Source: Nocardioides marinisabuli
GTDB taxonomy: Bacteria; Actinomycetota; Actinomycetes; Propionibacteriales; Nocardioidaceae
Assembly: GCF_013466785.1 (NCBI RefSeq)
Contig: NZ_CP059163.1
Span: 682,001-746,000 of the forward strand
Length of the DNA: 64,000 nucleotides
Reading direction: 5' to 3'
Shown: piece by piece, positions 12,349 to 20,152 of the stretch
How the letters are laid out: every line of letters starts with the position of its first letter
How positions within the stretch are numbered: the stretch's first letter is position 1
Notes under the pieces: model-generated
Databases searched by the model: none
Seen by the model: only the letters and a program-made list of their open reading frames with translations
Told to the model about the DNA's origin: nothing
Program-made: the position numbers and the translations under genes

Positions 12349-12645
12349 TCAGTTGACGATCGCGAGGACGTCGCGCGCCGAGAGGATCAGCAGCTCCTCG
12401 CCGCCGTACTTCACCTCGGTGCCGCCGTACTTGCTGTAGATGACCTTGTCGCCCACGGAGATGTCCATGGGGACGCGCTCGTCGCCGTCCTCGTTGAAGC
12501 GGCCCGGGCCCACGGCCACGACCTCGCCCTCCTGGGGCTTCTCCTTGGCCGTGTCGGGGATGACGAGACCCGAGGCGGTGGTCTGCTCGGCCTCGAGCGT
12601 CTTCACGACGATGCGGTCCTCGAGGGGCTTGATGTTGATCGACAC
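12349..12645 (-). CDS. groES: Co-chaperonin GroES
   Basis: A 98-residue ring co-chaperonin that caps GroEL. It shows the family opening [19 protein letters not shown], the mobile-loop region [16 protein letters not shown] and the conserved [17 protein letters not shown] end. The GTG at 12645 has a strong GGAGGTCG site, which excludes the longer in-frame start at 12759. It is the first gene of the groES-groEL operon. Two CIRCE elements lie 106-167 bases upstream. Confidence 0.96.
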   Translation of the reverse strand: MSINIKPLEDRIVVKTLEAEQTTASGLVIPDTAKEKPQEGEVVAVGPGRFNEDGDERVPMDISVGDKVIYSKYGGTEVKYGGEELLILSARDVLAIVN

Positions 12646-12750
12646 GTTGGATCGACCTCCACTTTCTTGCACGCGTTGGCTGGGTGGAAACGTAGGAGTG
12701 CCTCCAGGCACGGGCACGCCGTCGCGGGGCTCGCGCCGACCTGGTGGGCG

Positions 12751-12777
12751 TTGGCACACTCACCAGGAGAGTGCCAG
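12751..12777 (-). promoter_or_regulatory. CIRCE-like HrcA operator, proximal imperfect copy
   Basis: Half-sites TTGGCACAC (12751-12759) and GAGTGCCAG (12769-12777) are separated by exactly nine bases, as in the CIRCE consensus TTAGCACTC-N9-GAGTGCTAA. One arm deviates at several positions. Confidence 0.65.
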
Positions 12778-12785
12778 CTCAAAAA

Positions 12786-12812
12786 CTAGCACTCCCCCCT
12801 GAGGAGTGCCAG
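12786..12812 (-). promoter_or_regulatory. CIRCE element, HrcA operator, distal near-perfect copy
   Basis: CTAGCACTC (12786-12794), nine bases, then GAGTGCCAG (12804-12812). The arms differ at one position only. It is the binding site expected for the heat-shock repressor HrcA. It also lies 28 bases before the start of the divergent methyltransferase gene, so that gene could be affected too. Confidence 0.85.
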
Positions 12813-12840
12813 AGCAGGCCGTCGGTGACAGGATCGCCGG

Positions 12841-14010
12841 ATGGACCTCGACGCCTTCCGGTGGCTGCTCACCGACGACGGCCAGGCCCTCCTGGCCCGC
12901 GCCGAGGAGCTCGACCCGAGCGACCCGCTGCGCGCCCAGACCGCGCTGCGCCGCCACGCCGGCGCCGAGCACGCGGCCGCCGCGCTCACCCAGGCCGGGC
13001 TGCGGCGCCGGGCCGTGGCCAAGTTCGGCGACCTCGCCGCTCGGCTCTACTTCACCCCCGACGGCCTCGAGCAGGCGACGCGGCTCAGCGTGGCGCGGCA
13101 CCGCGCGGCGCGGCTGCGGGCCTTCGACGCCCTGAGCCTGGTCGACCTGGGCTGCGGCATCGGCGGCGACCTCCTCGCCGCCGCCGAGACCGGGATCGTC
13201 AGCGTCGGCGTCGACCTCGACCCGGTGCGGGTCGCGGTCGCCGGGGCCAACCTGGCCGCGCTCGGGCTCGACGGGGTGGTCAGCGTCGTCGACGCCACCA
13301 CCCTCGACACCTCCCCCTTCGACGTCGCGTACGCCGACCCCGCCCGCCGCTCGGCGCGCGGGCGCAGCTTCGACGTCGACGACTGGACGCCGCCGTGGTC
13401 GTTCGTCGAGTCGCTGCTGGCCCGCGACTCGTGCGTCAAGGTCGCGCCGGGCATCCCCCACGACCTGGTGCCCGAGGGCGTCGAGGCCGAGTGGGTCAGC
13501 GACCACGGCGAGGTCAAGGAGGCCGCCCTGTGGTCGGGGCGCCTGGCCACCACGCGCCGTCGGGCGACCGTGATCGGCGACGGCGGCCTGGCGACCCTCA
13601 CCGACGAGGACGACCCGGGCGCCGGCGTACGACCGGTGGGCCGCTTCCTCTACGAGCCCGACGGTGCGGTCATCCGGGCGGGGCTGGTGACCGCGGTGGC
13701 CGCGGCGTGCGAGGGCGGGCTGCTCGACGAGCACATCGCCTACGTCACCACCGACGCGGACCAGACGGCCGCCCGCACGCCCTTCGCCCGCGGCTACGAG
13801 GTGCTCGAGGAGCTGCCCTACCGCGAGAAGGCGCTGCGCGCGGCCCTGCGCGAGCGCGGCGTGGGCCGGCTGACGATCAAGAAGCGCGGGGTCGACGTCG
13901 TCCCCGAGGAGCTGCGCAAGCGCCTCGCCCTCGCCGGCGACGCCGAGGCCACGATCGTGCTGACCCGGGTCGCCGGCGCCGGGACCGCGCTGCTCGTGCG
14001 CCCCCTCTGA
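12841..14010 (+). CDS. Class I SAM-dependent methyltransferase with THUMP-like C-terminal domain
   Basis: A 389-residue cytosolic methyltransferase. The Rossmann core starts near residue 100 with the SAM loop LVDLGCGIGGD, followed by GVDLDPV and the catalytic-type motif AYADPARR. The C-terminal 130 residues (RLTIKKRGVDVVPEELRK) match the THUMP-like domain found beside such cores in actinomycetes, so an RNA substrate is likely. The start lies 28 bases from a CIRCE element and is divergent from groES, so a heat-shock link is possible. It converges on the MBL gene 17 bases away. Confidence 0.8.
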   Translation: MDLDAFRWLLTDDGQALLARAEELDPSDPLRAQTALRRHAGAEHAAAALTQAGLRRRAVAKFGDLAARLYFTPDGLEQATRLSVARHRAARLRAFDALSLVDLGCGIGGDLLAAAETGIVSVGVDLDPVRVAVAGANLAALGLDGVVSVVDATTLDTSPFDVAYADPARRSARGRSFDVDDWTPPWSFVESLLARDSCVKVAPGIPHDLVPEGVEAEWVSDHGEVKEAALWSGRLATTRRRATVIGDGGLATLTDEDDPGAGVRPVGRFLYEPDGAVIRAGLVTAVAAACEGGLLDEHIAYVTTDADQTAARTPFARGYEVLEELPYREKALRAALRERGVGRLTIKKRGVDVVPEELRKRLALAGDAEATIVLTRVAGAGTALLVRPL

Positions 14011-14027
14011 GCCGTCCGGAAGCGCTG

Positions 14028-14642
14028 TCAGGAGGCGCCGAGCGCCGCCTTCTCCGCACCGATGGTGGTGTCGTCGCCGTGGCCGGTGTGCACCACGGTC
14101 TCCTCGGGCAGCGCGAAGAGCCGCTCGCGGATCGACGCCTTGATGACGTCCTCGTCGCTGAAGGAGCGCCCGGTCGCGCCGGGCCCGCCCTGGAAGAGGG
14201 TGTCGCCGGTGAAGACGCAGCCCAGCGAGGGGGCGTGGAAGCAGACCGCGCCCGGGGCGTGGCCCGGGGTGTGGATGGCCTGCAGCCGCACGCCGCCGAC
14301 CAGGATCTCGAAGCCGTCACCCAGGTCGACGTCCCAGAGGTGGTCGGTGTGGGTGAGCTCCCACAGCGGGCGGTCGTCGGGGTGCAGCATGATCGGCGCC
14401 ACCACCCGCTCGCGCAGCTCGGGCGCGACGCGGCTGTGGTCGTCGTGGGCGTGGGTCAGCAGGATCGCGCGCACGGCACGCTCCCCCACCACCGCCATGA
14501 TCGCGTCGACGTCGTGGGGGGCGTCGATGACGACGCACTCGTCGTCGTCGCCCACGACCCAGATGTTGTTGTCGACCTCGTGGGTCTCCCCGTCGAGCGA
14601 GAAGGTCCCCGAGACGACGGCGTGGTCCACCCGTGCGGTCAT
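14028..14642 (-). CDS. Metallo-beta-lactamase-fold hydrolase paired with mscR
   Basis: A 204-residue MBL-fold hydrolase with the full metal ligand set: HAHDDH, TPGHAPG, the GDTLF aspartate and a final HTGHG. The length and glyoxalase-II-like layout suit thioester hydrolysis. It follows mscR with a TGATG stop/start overlap, so the two are coupled. In mycobacteria the same pair is adjacent (Rv2259/Rv2260, from memory). A likely job is hydrolysis of S-formyl-mycothiol to formate and mycothiol after MscR; this is inferred from pairing. Confidence 0.85.
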   Translation of the reverse strand: MTARVDHAVVSGTFSLDGETHEVDNNIWVVGDDDECVVIDAPHDVDAIMAVVGERAVRAILLTHAHDDHSRVAPELRERVVAPIMLHPDDRPLWELTHTDHLWDVDLGDGFEILVGGVRLQAIHTPGHAPGAVCFHAPSLGCVFTGDTLFQGGPGATGRSFSDEDVIKASIRERLFALPEETVVHTGHGDDTTIGAEKAALGAS

Positions 14643-15754
14643 CAGAGCACCACCACCGAGCGCAGGACGTCACCCGTGTGCATCTTGTCGAAGGCGGCCT
14701 CGACGTCGTCGATGCCGATCTCCTCGGTCACGAACGCGTCGAGGTCGAGGCGCCCGGAGGTGTAGAGGTCGGTGAGCATCGGGAAGTCGCGGCTGGGCAG
14801 GCAGTCGCCGTACCAGCTCGACTTCAGCGCGCCGCCGCGTCCGAAGACGTCGATGAGCGGCAGCTCGGGCACCTTCATCTCCGGGGTGGGCACGCCGACC
14901 AGGACCACGGTGCCGGCCAGGTCGCGGGCGTAGAACGCCTGCTTCCAGGTCTCCGGGCGACCGACCGCCTCGATCACCACGTCGGCACCCTCGGCGCCCG
15001 GGTAGGTCTCGGCGCAGATGCGCTTGATCTCCTCGACCGGGTCGACCTGCGAGGAGTCCACGGTGTGCGTGGCACCGAGCTCGCGGGCCTTCTCGAGCTT
15101 CTTGGGGTCGATGTCGACGGCGATGACCGGGCTGGCTCCCGAGAGGGCCGCGCCAGCGACCGCCGCGACGCCGACGCCGCCGCAGCCGATCACCGCGGCG
15201 GAGCGCCCGCGGGTGGTCTGCCCGGTGTTGATGGCGGCGCCGATGCCGGCCATCACGCCACAGCCGAGCAGGCCGACGGCGGCCGGGCGGGCCGCGGGGT
15301 CGACCTTGGTGCACTGGCCTGCTGCGACGAGGGTCTTCTCGGCGAACGCACCGATGCCCAGCGCCGGCGACAGCTCGGTGCCGGCGTCGTCACCCTCGGC
15401 GAGCGTCATCTTCTGGGTCGCGTTGTGGGTGTTGAAGCAGTACTGCGGCTCGCCCCGGTCGCAGGCCCGGCAGTCGCCGCAGACCGCACGCCAGTTGAGC
15501 ACCACGAAGTCGCCGGGGGCGACGCTGGTGACGCCCTCGCCGACGGACTCCACGACGCCCGCGGCCTCGTGGCCCAGCAGGAACGGGAACTCGTCGTTGA
15601 TCCCGCCCTCGCGGTAGTGCAGGTCGGTGTGGCAGACCCCGCAGGTCTGCACCTGCACCACCGCCTCACCCGGCCCGGGGTCGGGGACGTTGATCGTGGT
15701 CACCTCGACGGGCGCGCCCTTGGCGCGCGCGACGACTGCCTTCACCTGCTGCAT
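14642..15754 (-). CDS. mscR: S-(hydroxymethyl)mycothiol dehydrogenase
   Basis: A 370-residue zinc-dependent medium-chain dehydrogenase that oxidises the formaldehyde-mycothiol adduct with NAD+. Catalytic zinc ligands are visible at Cys41 (CGVCHTDL) and His62 (GHEAAG). Structural zinc cysteines lie in [15 protein letters not shown], and the nucleotide loop is GCGGVG. The opening [11 protein letters not shown] and [12 protein letters not shown] are typical of MscR. The ATG at 15754 follows GAGAGGACC. It is coupled to the MBL hydrolase and marks the organism as a mycothiol user. A two-residue insertion (DDAG) before the [11 protein letters not shown] motif looks harmless. Confidence 0.93.
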   Translation of the reverse strand: MQQVKAVVARAKGAPVEVTTINVPDPGPGEAVVQVQTCGVCHTDLHYREGGINDEFPFLLGHEAAGVVESVGEGVTSVAPGDFVVLNWRAVCGDCRACDRGEPQYCFNTHNATQKMTLAEGDDAGTELSPALGIGAFAEKTLVAAGQCTKVDPAARPAAVGLLGCGVMAGIGAAINTGQTTRGRSAAVIGCGGVGVAAVAGAALSGASPVIAVDIDPKKLEKARELGATHTVDSSQVDPVEEIKRICAETYPGAEGADVVIEAVGRPETWKQAFYARDLAGTVVLVGVPTPEMKVPELPLIDVFGRGGALKSSWYGDCLPSRDFPMLTDLYTSGRLDLDAFVTEEIGIDDVEAAFDKMHTGDVLRSVVVL

Positions 15755-15829
15755 GCTCGGTCCTCTCGTTGGCTCCGCACCCATGCAACCCCATCCACGA
15801 GGGCGAGGGCACCCCCGGGGCAGGCGATT

Positions 15830-15856
15830 CCAACCATCCCTGCCGACGCTGCGTCT
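15830..15856 (+). promoter_or_regulatory. Predicted ECF-type promoter before the sigma gene
   Basis: CCAACC (15830-15835), a 16-base spacer and CGTCT (15852-15856) fit the AAC / CGTC pattern of ECF sigma promoters. This would give a transcript starting about 20 bases before the sigma gene, which suggests autoregulation. Confidence 0.45.
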
Positions 15857-15883
15857 GGTGGGTGTGGGACCGAGGAGGAGACG

Positions 15884-16474
15884 ATGCAGGCACCAGCACC
15901 GGCCCGGGGGGCCGAGGAGGTGAGCGCGGTGGACACCGACCAGGCGCGGGTGCGCAGCAGGAGCGAGCGGCGCGACGCCGAGTTCACCGAGTACCTCGCG
16001 GCACGCCAGGCGGCGCTGCTGCGCACGGCGTACCTGGTCTGCGGCGACCGGCACCAGGCCGAGGACGTCCTGCAGACCGCGCTGGCCAAGCTCTACCTGT
16101 CGTGGGACGAGGTCCGCGACCGGGGCGCGGTCGACGCCTACGTGCGGCGCATCATCGTCAACGAGACCACGTCGGCGTGGCGGCGCCCGTGGCACCGCCG
16201 TGAGCGGCCCACCGACCAGGTCCCGGAGACGACCGCCCACCACGACACCTACGACGAGGGCCGGTCCGCGGCGCTGTGGGAGGTCGTCCGCTCGCTGCCG
16301 CCGAAGGCGCGGGCCGTGGTGGTGCTGCGCTACTACGAGCAGCTCAGCGAGGCCGAGACCGCCGAGACCCTCGGCATCTCGACCGGCACCGTGAAGTCCC
16401 AGACGAGCCGGGCGATGAGCATGCTGCGCGAGCGCACACCCGACCACCTGCACCCCCGGGAGGAGGAGCGATGA
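15884..16474 (+). CDS. SigE-family ECF RNA polymerase sigma factor
   Basis: A 196-residue extracytoplasmic-function sigma factor directing RNA polymerase to a small stress regulon. Region 2 ([24 protein letters not shown]) and region 4 ([29 protein letters not shown]) are complete, joined by a short linker. The ATG at 15884 has GGAGGAG six bases upstream. The stop overlaps the next start as ATGA, pairing it with a membrane protein likely to act as its regulator. A matching ECF promoter lies upstream. Confidence 0.9.
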   Translation: MQAPAPARGAEEVSAVDTDQARVRSRSERRDAEFTEYLAARQAALLRTAYLVCGDRHQAEDVLQTALAKLYLSWDEVRDRGAVDAYVRRIIVNETTSAWRRPWHRRERPTDQVPETTAHHDTYDEGRSAALWEVVRSLPPKARAVVVLRYYEQLSEAETAETLGISTGTVKSQTSRAMSMLRERTPDHLHPREEER

Positions 16475-17652
16475 ACAGCAACGACAGCCACGAGATCGGC
16501 GCGGCGCTGGAGCGCCAGGTCGCCGGCCTGCACGACGCCCCCTTCACGCTCGCCGACGTGCAGGGCCGCGCCCGCGGCATCCGTCGCCGCCGGCACGCGC
16601 TGGTCGCCGGAGTCGCGGCAGCGGCCGCTGCGGTCGCGGTGCCCTCGGCGCTGCTGCTGGGCGGCACCCTGGACCGCACCGGTGCACCCGACCCGGCCGG
16701 CCCCTCGGAGTCGGCCACCGAGGCGGTCGACGCCGGCACCGCACCGAGCTCCTCGGTGCTGCAGGGCAGCACCCTGACCCGTCCCGACGGCACCACCACC
16801 GAGCTCGAGCTGCCCGACGACCAGGTGATCGAGTACGCCGTGCTCGGCGACGGGCGGGTCGTGGCAGTCCCCAACGGTGGGGCCGAGATCCTCGTCCTGG
16901 GCGCCGACGGCGAGGCGCAGGCGTCGTACGCCGCCGAGATCAACCACATCGTCGTCGGCGCGACCAGCGACACGGCGGCCTGGATCGGTGACGACGGCGC
17001 CGTGCGGGTGCTCGAGTCGGGCACGGCGGAGCCGACGGTGCTGGCCAGCCCGCCGGTCGAGCGTGGCGGCTACCGCTCGGTCGACGCCGTGCTGGGCAGC
17101 GGCTGCGCCGCCGGGGGCTGCTCGGTGCTCACCGGCGACGGGAACACCACCCAGCACGTGGTCACGCGGGACGGCGTCGAGCCCCTCGACATCGACATCG
17201 CGGTGCGCGTCGACGACGTGAGCCCCGACGGCAGCCTGTGGTCCTTCTCCGAGCAGCCGGCCGACGAGTTCACCCAGTACGGCTGCGTCGGTCTGTACGA
17301 CGTCGTCGCCGCCACCACCAAGGCCCGGTCGTGCGACGCCTGGGGGCTGTTCTTCTCCCCCGACGGCCGCTACGTCGAGGCCGCCTTCGCCGAGAACGGG
17401 ATGCTGGGCGACCTGCGGGTCCTCGACCTGTCGCTGGAGACGGTGCTGGACTACGAGCCCGGCGGGAGCCGGGTGGTCGACTCGGCCGGTTGGGCCTCCC
17501 CCGACGCGCTGCTGGTCTCGGTCGCCGGCCTGCGCGACGACCAGTGGTCGCTGCTCGAGGTGCCTCTGGACGGCAGCGAGCCCACCACGGTCGCGGGGCC
17601 GGTCCAGGGCGGGAACCCCGAGATCGAGTCGGAGTTCCACATGTCCCGGTGA
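16471..17652 (+). CDS. Single-pass membrane protein with extracytoplasmic beta-propeller-like domain, probable anti-sigma partner
   Basis: A 393-residue protein: about 42 cytoplasmic residues, a membrane helix near 43-64, a Pro/Ser/Thr linker, then repeated beta-rich segments ([41 protein letters not shown]) resembling WD40/PQQ-type blades. It is coupled to the sigma gene by an ATGA overlap. No zinc-binding anti-sigma motif is seen in the N-terminus, so an anti-sigma role rests on context. It could instead be a membrane-anchored sensor. The gene ends convergent to the lipoprotein cluster. Confidence 0.7.
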   Translation: MNSNDSHEIGAALERQVAGLHDAPFTLADVQGRARGIRRRRHALVAGVAAAAAAVAVPSALLLGGTLDRTGAPDPAGPSESATEAVDAGTAPSSSVLQGSTLTRPDGTTTELELPDDQVIEYAVLGDGRVVAVPNGGAEILVLGADGEAQASYAAEINHIVVGATSDTAAWIGDDGAVRVLESGTAEPTVLASPPVERGGYRSVDAVLGSGCAAGGCSVLTGDGNTTQHVVTRDGVEPLDIDIAVRVDDVSPDGSLWSFSEQPADEFTQYGCVGLYDVVAATTKARSCDAWGLFFSPDGRYVEAAFAENGMLGDLRVLDLSLETVLDYEPGGSRVVDSAGWASPDALLVSVAGLRDDQWSLLEVPLDGSEPTTVAGPVQGGNPEIESEFHMSR

Positions 17653-17670
17653 CCCGGCCGCGCGTACGGC

Positions 17671-18261
17671 TCAGCGCCAGCGCCAGGTCGCGAGGATCGA
17701 CTCCAGCCGCTCGCGGTGCAGCGACGCCGGGCCCGTGGTCCGCAGGCTGAAGAGGATCGTGGCCGCCGGGTCGAGGACGACCGATCGCAGGATCGTCACG
17801 TGCTTGCCCCCGCCCTTGCCCTCGATCAGCGGCATCTCCACCCCGTCGACCTCACGAGGCTCCCCCAACCGCATCGGGAAGGGGTTGTCGGCCTTCGCGT
17901 TGTCCAGGGTCAGCTCGACCAGGTGGTCCAGGTCCGGGTCGTCGGTCAGCGTCGGGACCTCCAGCAGCGTCAGACCACCGCTGCCGTCCAGCAGGTAGGC
18001 GCCTCCGGCCCCCGTGTCGGCCGCCTCGGTGACCCAGTCGTCGTCAGGCACCCGCACAGCCGCCGACGGCAGGGCGAGCCTGGTGCCGGTCGCCGGAGGC
18101 ACCGCCGGGGCTGACGACTCGGGCTCCGTGGGCGTGCTCGGCGTCGCGGGCGCCGCTGGAGGTGTCGCACCACCGGGAGCCGAGCCGTCGTCACCCCCGG
18201 AGCACCCGGCCACGACGAGTGCCGTGCACAGCAGGAGTGGGGCGAGATGGTGCTTCTTCAT
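17671..18261 (-). CDS. Lipoprotein, paralogue 1 of 3
   Basis: A 196-residue surface lipoprotein with signal peptide and lipobox LVVAGC, a Pro/Thr-rich spacer to about residue 58, then a compact domain starting TRLALPSAAVRVPDDDW and ending LHRERLESILATWRWR. The domain is unnamed to me. It is very close to paralogue 3 and more distant from paralogue 2, so the cluster arose by tandem duplication. A role in binding something at the cell surface is possible, but no catalytic residues are visible. Confidence 0.8.
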   Translation of the reverse strand: MKKHHLAPLLLCTALVVAGCSGGDDGSAPGGATPPAAPATPSTPTEPESSAPAVPPATGTRLALPSAAVRVPDDDWVTEAADTGAGGAYLLDGSGGLTLLEVPTLTDDPDLDHLVELTLDNAKADNPFPMRLGEPREVDGVEMPLIEGKGGGKHVTILRSVVLDPAATILFSLRTTGPASLHRERLESILATWRWR

Positions 18262-18312
18262 GTGGTCTCCGATCCTGGTGTGTCCAGCCGGTGGTTCCTC
18301 GCGACCCGCACG

Positions 18313-18900
18313 TCAGCGCCACTGCCACGAGGCGACGACGGCCTCGACGCGCTCGCGGTGCAGCGCGGCGGACCCGGTGGTGCGGATCTCCAAGGTCAGG
18401 TACGCCGGCTGCGGCTCGAGCACGACCGTCTCGAAGCGGACCAGGTGCCCGCCCCCACCGCTGCCCTCGAGGACCGCGACGGACACCCCGTCGAGATCAC
18501 GCGCCGGACCCAGCCGCACGGCGAAGGACTCGTTGCGGTTGGCGTCGGCCAACGAGAGGTCCAGCAGCTCGTCGAGGTCGGGGTCGTTGGTGATGGTGGG
18601 CACCTCGTTGAGGAACAGCTGGCCCGAGAGGCGCGGGGCGTAGCCGCCACCCGAGCCCTTGTCCGCCGGCTTGGCCGTCCACGTCTGGTCGGGCAGCCGC
18701 AGCTGCGCCGACGGGAACCTCAAGCGGGTACCCGACGCCGCAGGTACCTCCGGGGCCGTGACCTCGACCTCCGCCGGGGCGCTCGATGCCGGCGATGCTG
18801 ATGGGGACGTGGCGTCGTCGGTGACGGAGTCCTCGTCGCCCGCACCGCACCCACTCACCGCGAGCGCCACGCACAGCAGGGTGGCGACGATCGCTCTCAT
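18313..18900 (-). CDS. Lipoprotein, paralogue 2 of 3 (diverged copy)
   Basis: A 195-residue lipoprotein with lipobox AVSGC and the same domain plan as its neighbours: TRLRFPSAQLRLPDQTW, LFLNEVPTITNDPDLDELLDL and a final HRERVEAVVASWQWR. Start chosen at 18900 because AGGAGCG precedes it; an in-frame ATG at 18915 would leave a charged lead. It has diverged markedly from copies 1 and 3, which suggests an older duplication or altered specificity. Confidence 0.8.
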   Translation of the reverse strand: MRAIVATLLCVALAVSGCGAGDEDSVTDDATSPSASPASSAPAEVEVTAPEVPAASGTRLRFPSAQLRLPDQTWTAKPADKGSGGGYAPRLSGQLFLNEVPTITNDPDLDELLDLSLADANRNESFAVRLGPARDLDGVSVAVLEGSGGGGHLVRFETVVLEPQPAYLTLEIRTTGSAALHRERVEAVVASWQWR

Positions 18901-18919
18901 CTGACGCTCCTGCACCTCG

Positions 18920-19510
18920 TCAGCGCCATCGCCAGGTCGCCAGCATCGACTCCAGCCGCTCGCGGTGAAGCGAGGCCGGGCCCGTGGTCCGCAGCTCGAG
19001 GAGGATCGTGGCCGCCGGGTCGAGGACGACCGATCGCAGGATCGTCACGTGCTTCCCCCCGCCGCTGCCCTCGATCAGCGGCATCTCCACCCCGTCGACC
19101 TCACGAGGCTCCCCCAACCGCATCGGGAACGGGTTGTTGGCCTTGGCGCTGTCCAGGGTCAGCTCGACCAGGTGGTCGAGGTCCGGGTCGTCGGTCAGGG
19201 TCGGCACCTCCATCAGTGTCACCCCACCTCTGCCGTTGAGGAGGAAGGCGCCACCCGACCCCTGGTCGGCGGGTCGGGCGACCCAGTCGTCATCGGGCAC
19301 CCGCACAGCCGCCGAGGGCAACGTGAGCCTGGCGCCGGTCGCCGGAGGAACCTCCGGGGCCGTCGGCTCGGGCTCCGTCGGGGCGCTCGACCCCGTCGGT
19401 GTCGACGCGGGCGTGGCATCGTCGGCGACGGGGGTCTCGTCGCCCGCACCGCACCCGCCCACCGTGAACGCCACGCACAGCAGTGGGGCGACGACCAGAT
19501 GCTTCTTCAC
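18920..19510 (-). CDS. Lipoprotein, paralogue 3 of 3
   Basis: A 196-residue lipoprotein (lipobox TVGGC) nearly identical in its mature domain to paralogue 1, including the run NPFPMRLGEPREVDGVEMPL. It starts GTG at 19510. It is the first gene of the three-gene minus-strand run, and a GGGTAC promoter element lies about 45 bases upstream. It diverges from the second EspC/WXG-like cassette. Confidence 0.8.
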   Translation of the reverse strand: MKKHLVVAPLLCVAFTVGGCGAGDETPVADDATPASTPTGSSAPTEPEPTAPEVPPATGARLTLPSAAVRVPDDDWVARPADQGSGGAFLLNGRGGVTLMEVPTLTDDPDLDHLVELTLDSAKANNPFPMRLGEPREVDGVEMPLIEGSGGGKHVTILRSVVLDPAATILLELRTTGPASLHRERLESMLATWRWR

Positions 19511-19552
19511 AGACACTCCGAGACTCGGGCGGCGGGGATTGCTCGCATCCTG

Positions 19553-19578
19553 GTACCCCGTGCACGAGCCTTTGACAC
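19553..19578 (-). promoter_or_regulatory. Possible SigB-type promoter of the lipoprotein run
   Basis: Minus strand reads GTGTC (19578-19574), 15 bases, then GGGTAC (19558-19553). The -10 box matches the SigB consensus GGGTAC/T exactly; the -35 is only a loose GNNTN match. Confidence 0.4.
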
Positions 19579-19652
19579 CTCGTCGACGTCGCGCGTGTGA
19601 CGAGAGCACGACCGCGGGGGTCGCGCAGGCCGGTCGTGCGGGTCGAAGCCCA

Positions 19653-19679
19653 GGTTTTACCCTGGCCGCACCGGGGAAC
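19653..19679 (+). promoter_or_regulatory. Predicted SigF/SigB-type promoter of the second EspC/WXG-like cassette
   Basis: GGTTT (19653-19657), 16 bases, GGGAAC (19674-19679). The start codon lies about 50 bases downstream. The enclosing 12-mer CAGGTTTTACCC (19651-19662) is identical to that before the first cassette at 10.5 kb. The -10 box is a weaker match than at 10.5 kb. Confidence 0.5.
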
Positions 19680-19729
19680 GACCTGGTGTGTGCACCCGCA
19701 CGAACAGCCGACACACCCGGAGCCCCAGC

Positions 19730-20152
19730 ATGTACTTCGCAGGACTCTCAGCGGCCATGCAGTACGTGGCCGTCGAGCAGACGACCATCGACCGGGTCAT
19801 CTCCTTCCTGCGCGAGAACAGCGAGGGCGACTGGGCGCGCCAGTTCGCCGCCGACGCCCCGATCGCCATGCCCTCGCTCGGGCGCGGTGACCGGGCCCAG
19901 GAGCTGGGGCTGCACCACGACCGGGCCCAGCAGGTGATGGCCGAGACCGTGCAGGGCATCGTCCGCGACCTCGAGGCCTTCGCCGAGAGCGTCAACGAGG
20001 CCGCCCGCCTCATCCGGCGCGCCGACGAGGACTCGGCGGAGACCATGGTGGCCACCCAGCGGGTCGTCGAGATGCTCGCCGAGGCCTCGCTCACCCCGCA
20101 GAGCGAGGCGGCCTACGACCGGGCCCGCAACGAGCACGGCGGAGACGCCTGA
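19730..20152 (+). CDS. Small helical protein, probable partner of a type VII substrate
   Basis: A 140-residue helical protein without signal peptide or membrane segment. It has two long amphipathic helices (residues 15-35 and 62-115) resembling a WXG100-like hairpin, but the Trp-x-Gly turn is absent. Start chosen at the ATG after CGGAGCCCC; a GTG at 19688 is in frame but poorly supported. Its stop overlaps the next start as TGATG. Pairing of a short and a long helical protein is typical of type VII substrate dimers, hence the suggested role. Confidence 0.6.
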   Translation: MYFAGLSAAMQYVAVEQTTIDRVISFLRENSEGDWARQFAADAPIAMPSLGRGDRAQELGLHHDRAQQVMAETVQGIVRDLEAFAESVNEAARLIRRADEDSAETMVATQRVVEMLAEASLTPQSEAAYDRARNEHGGDA

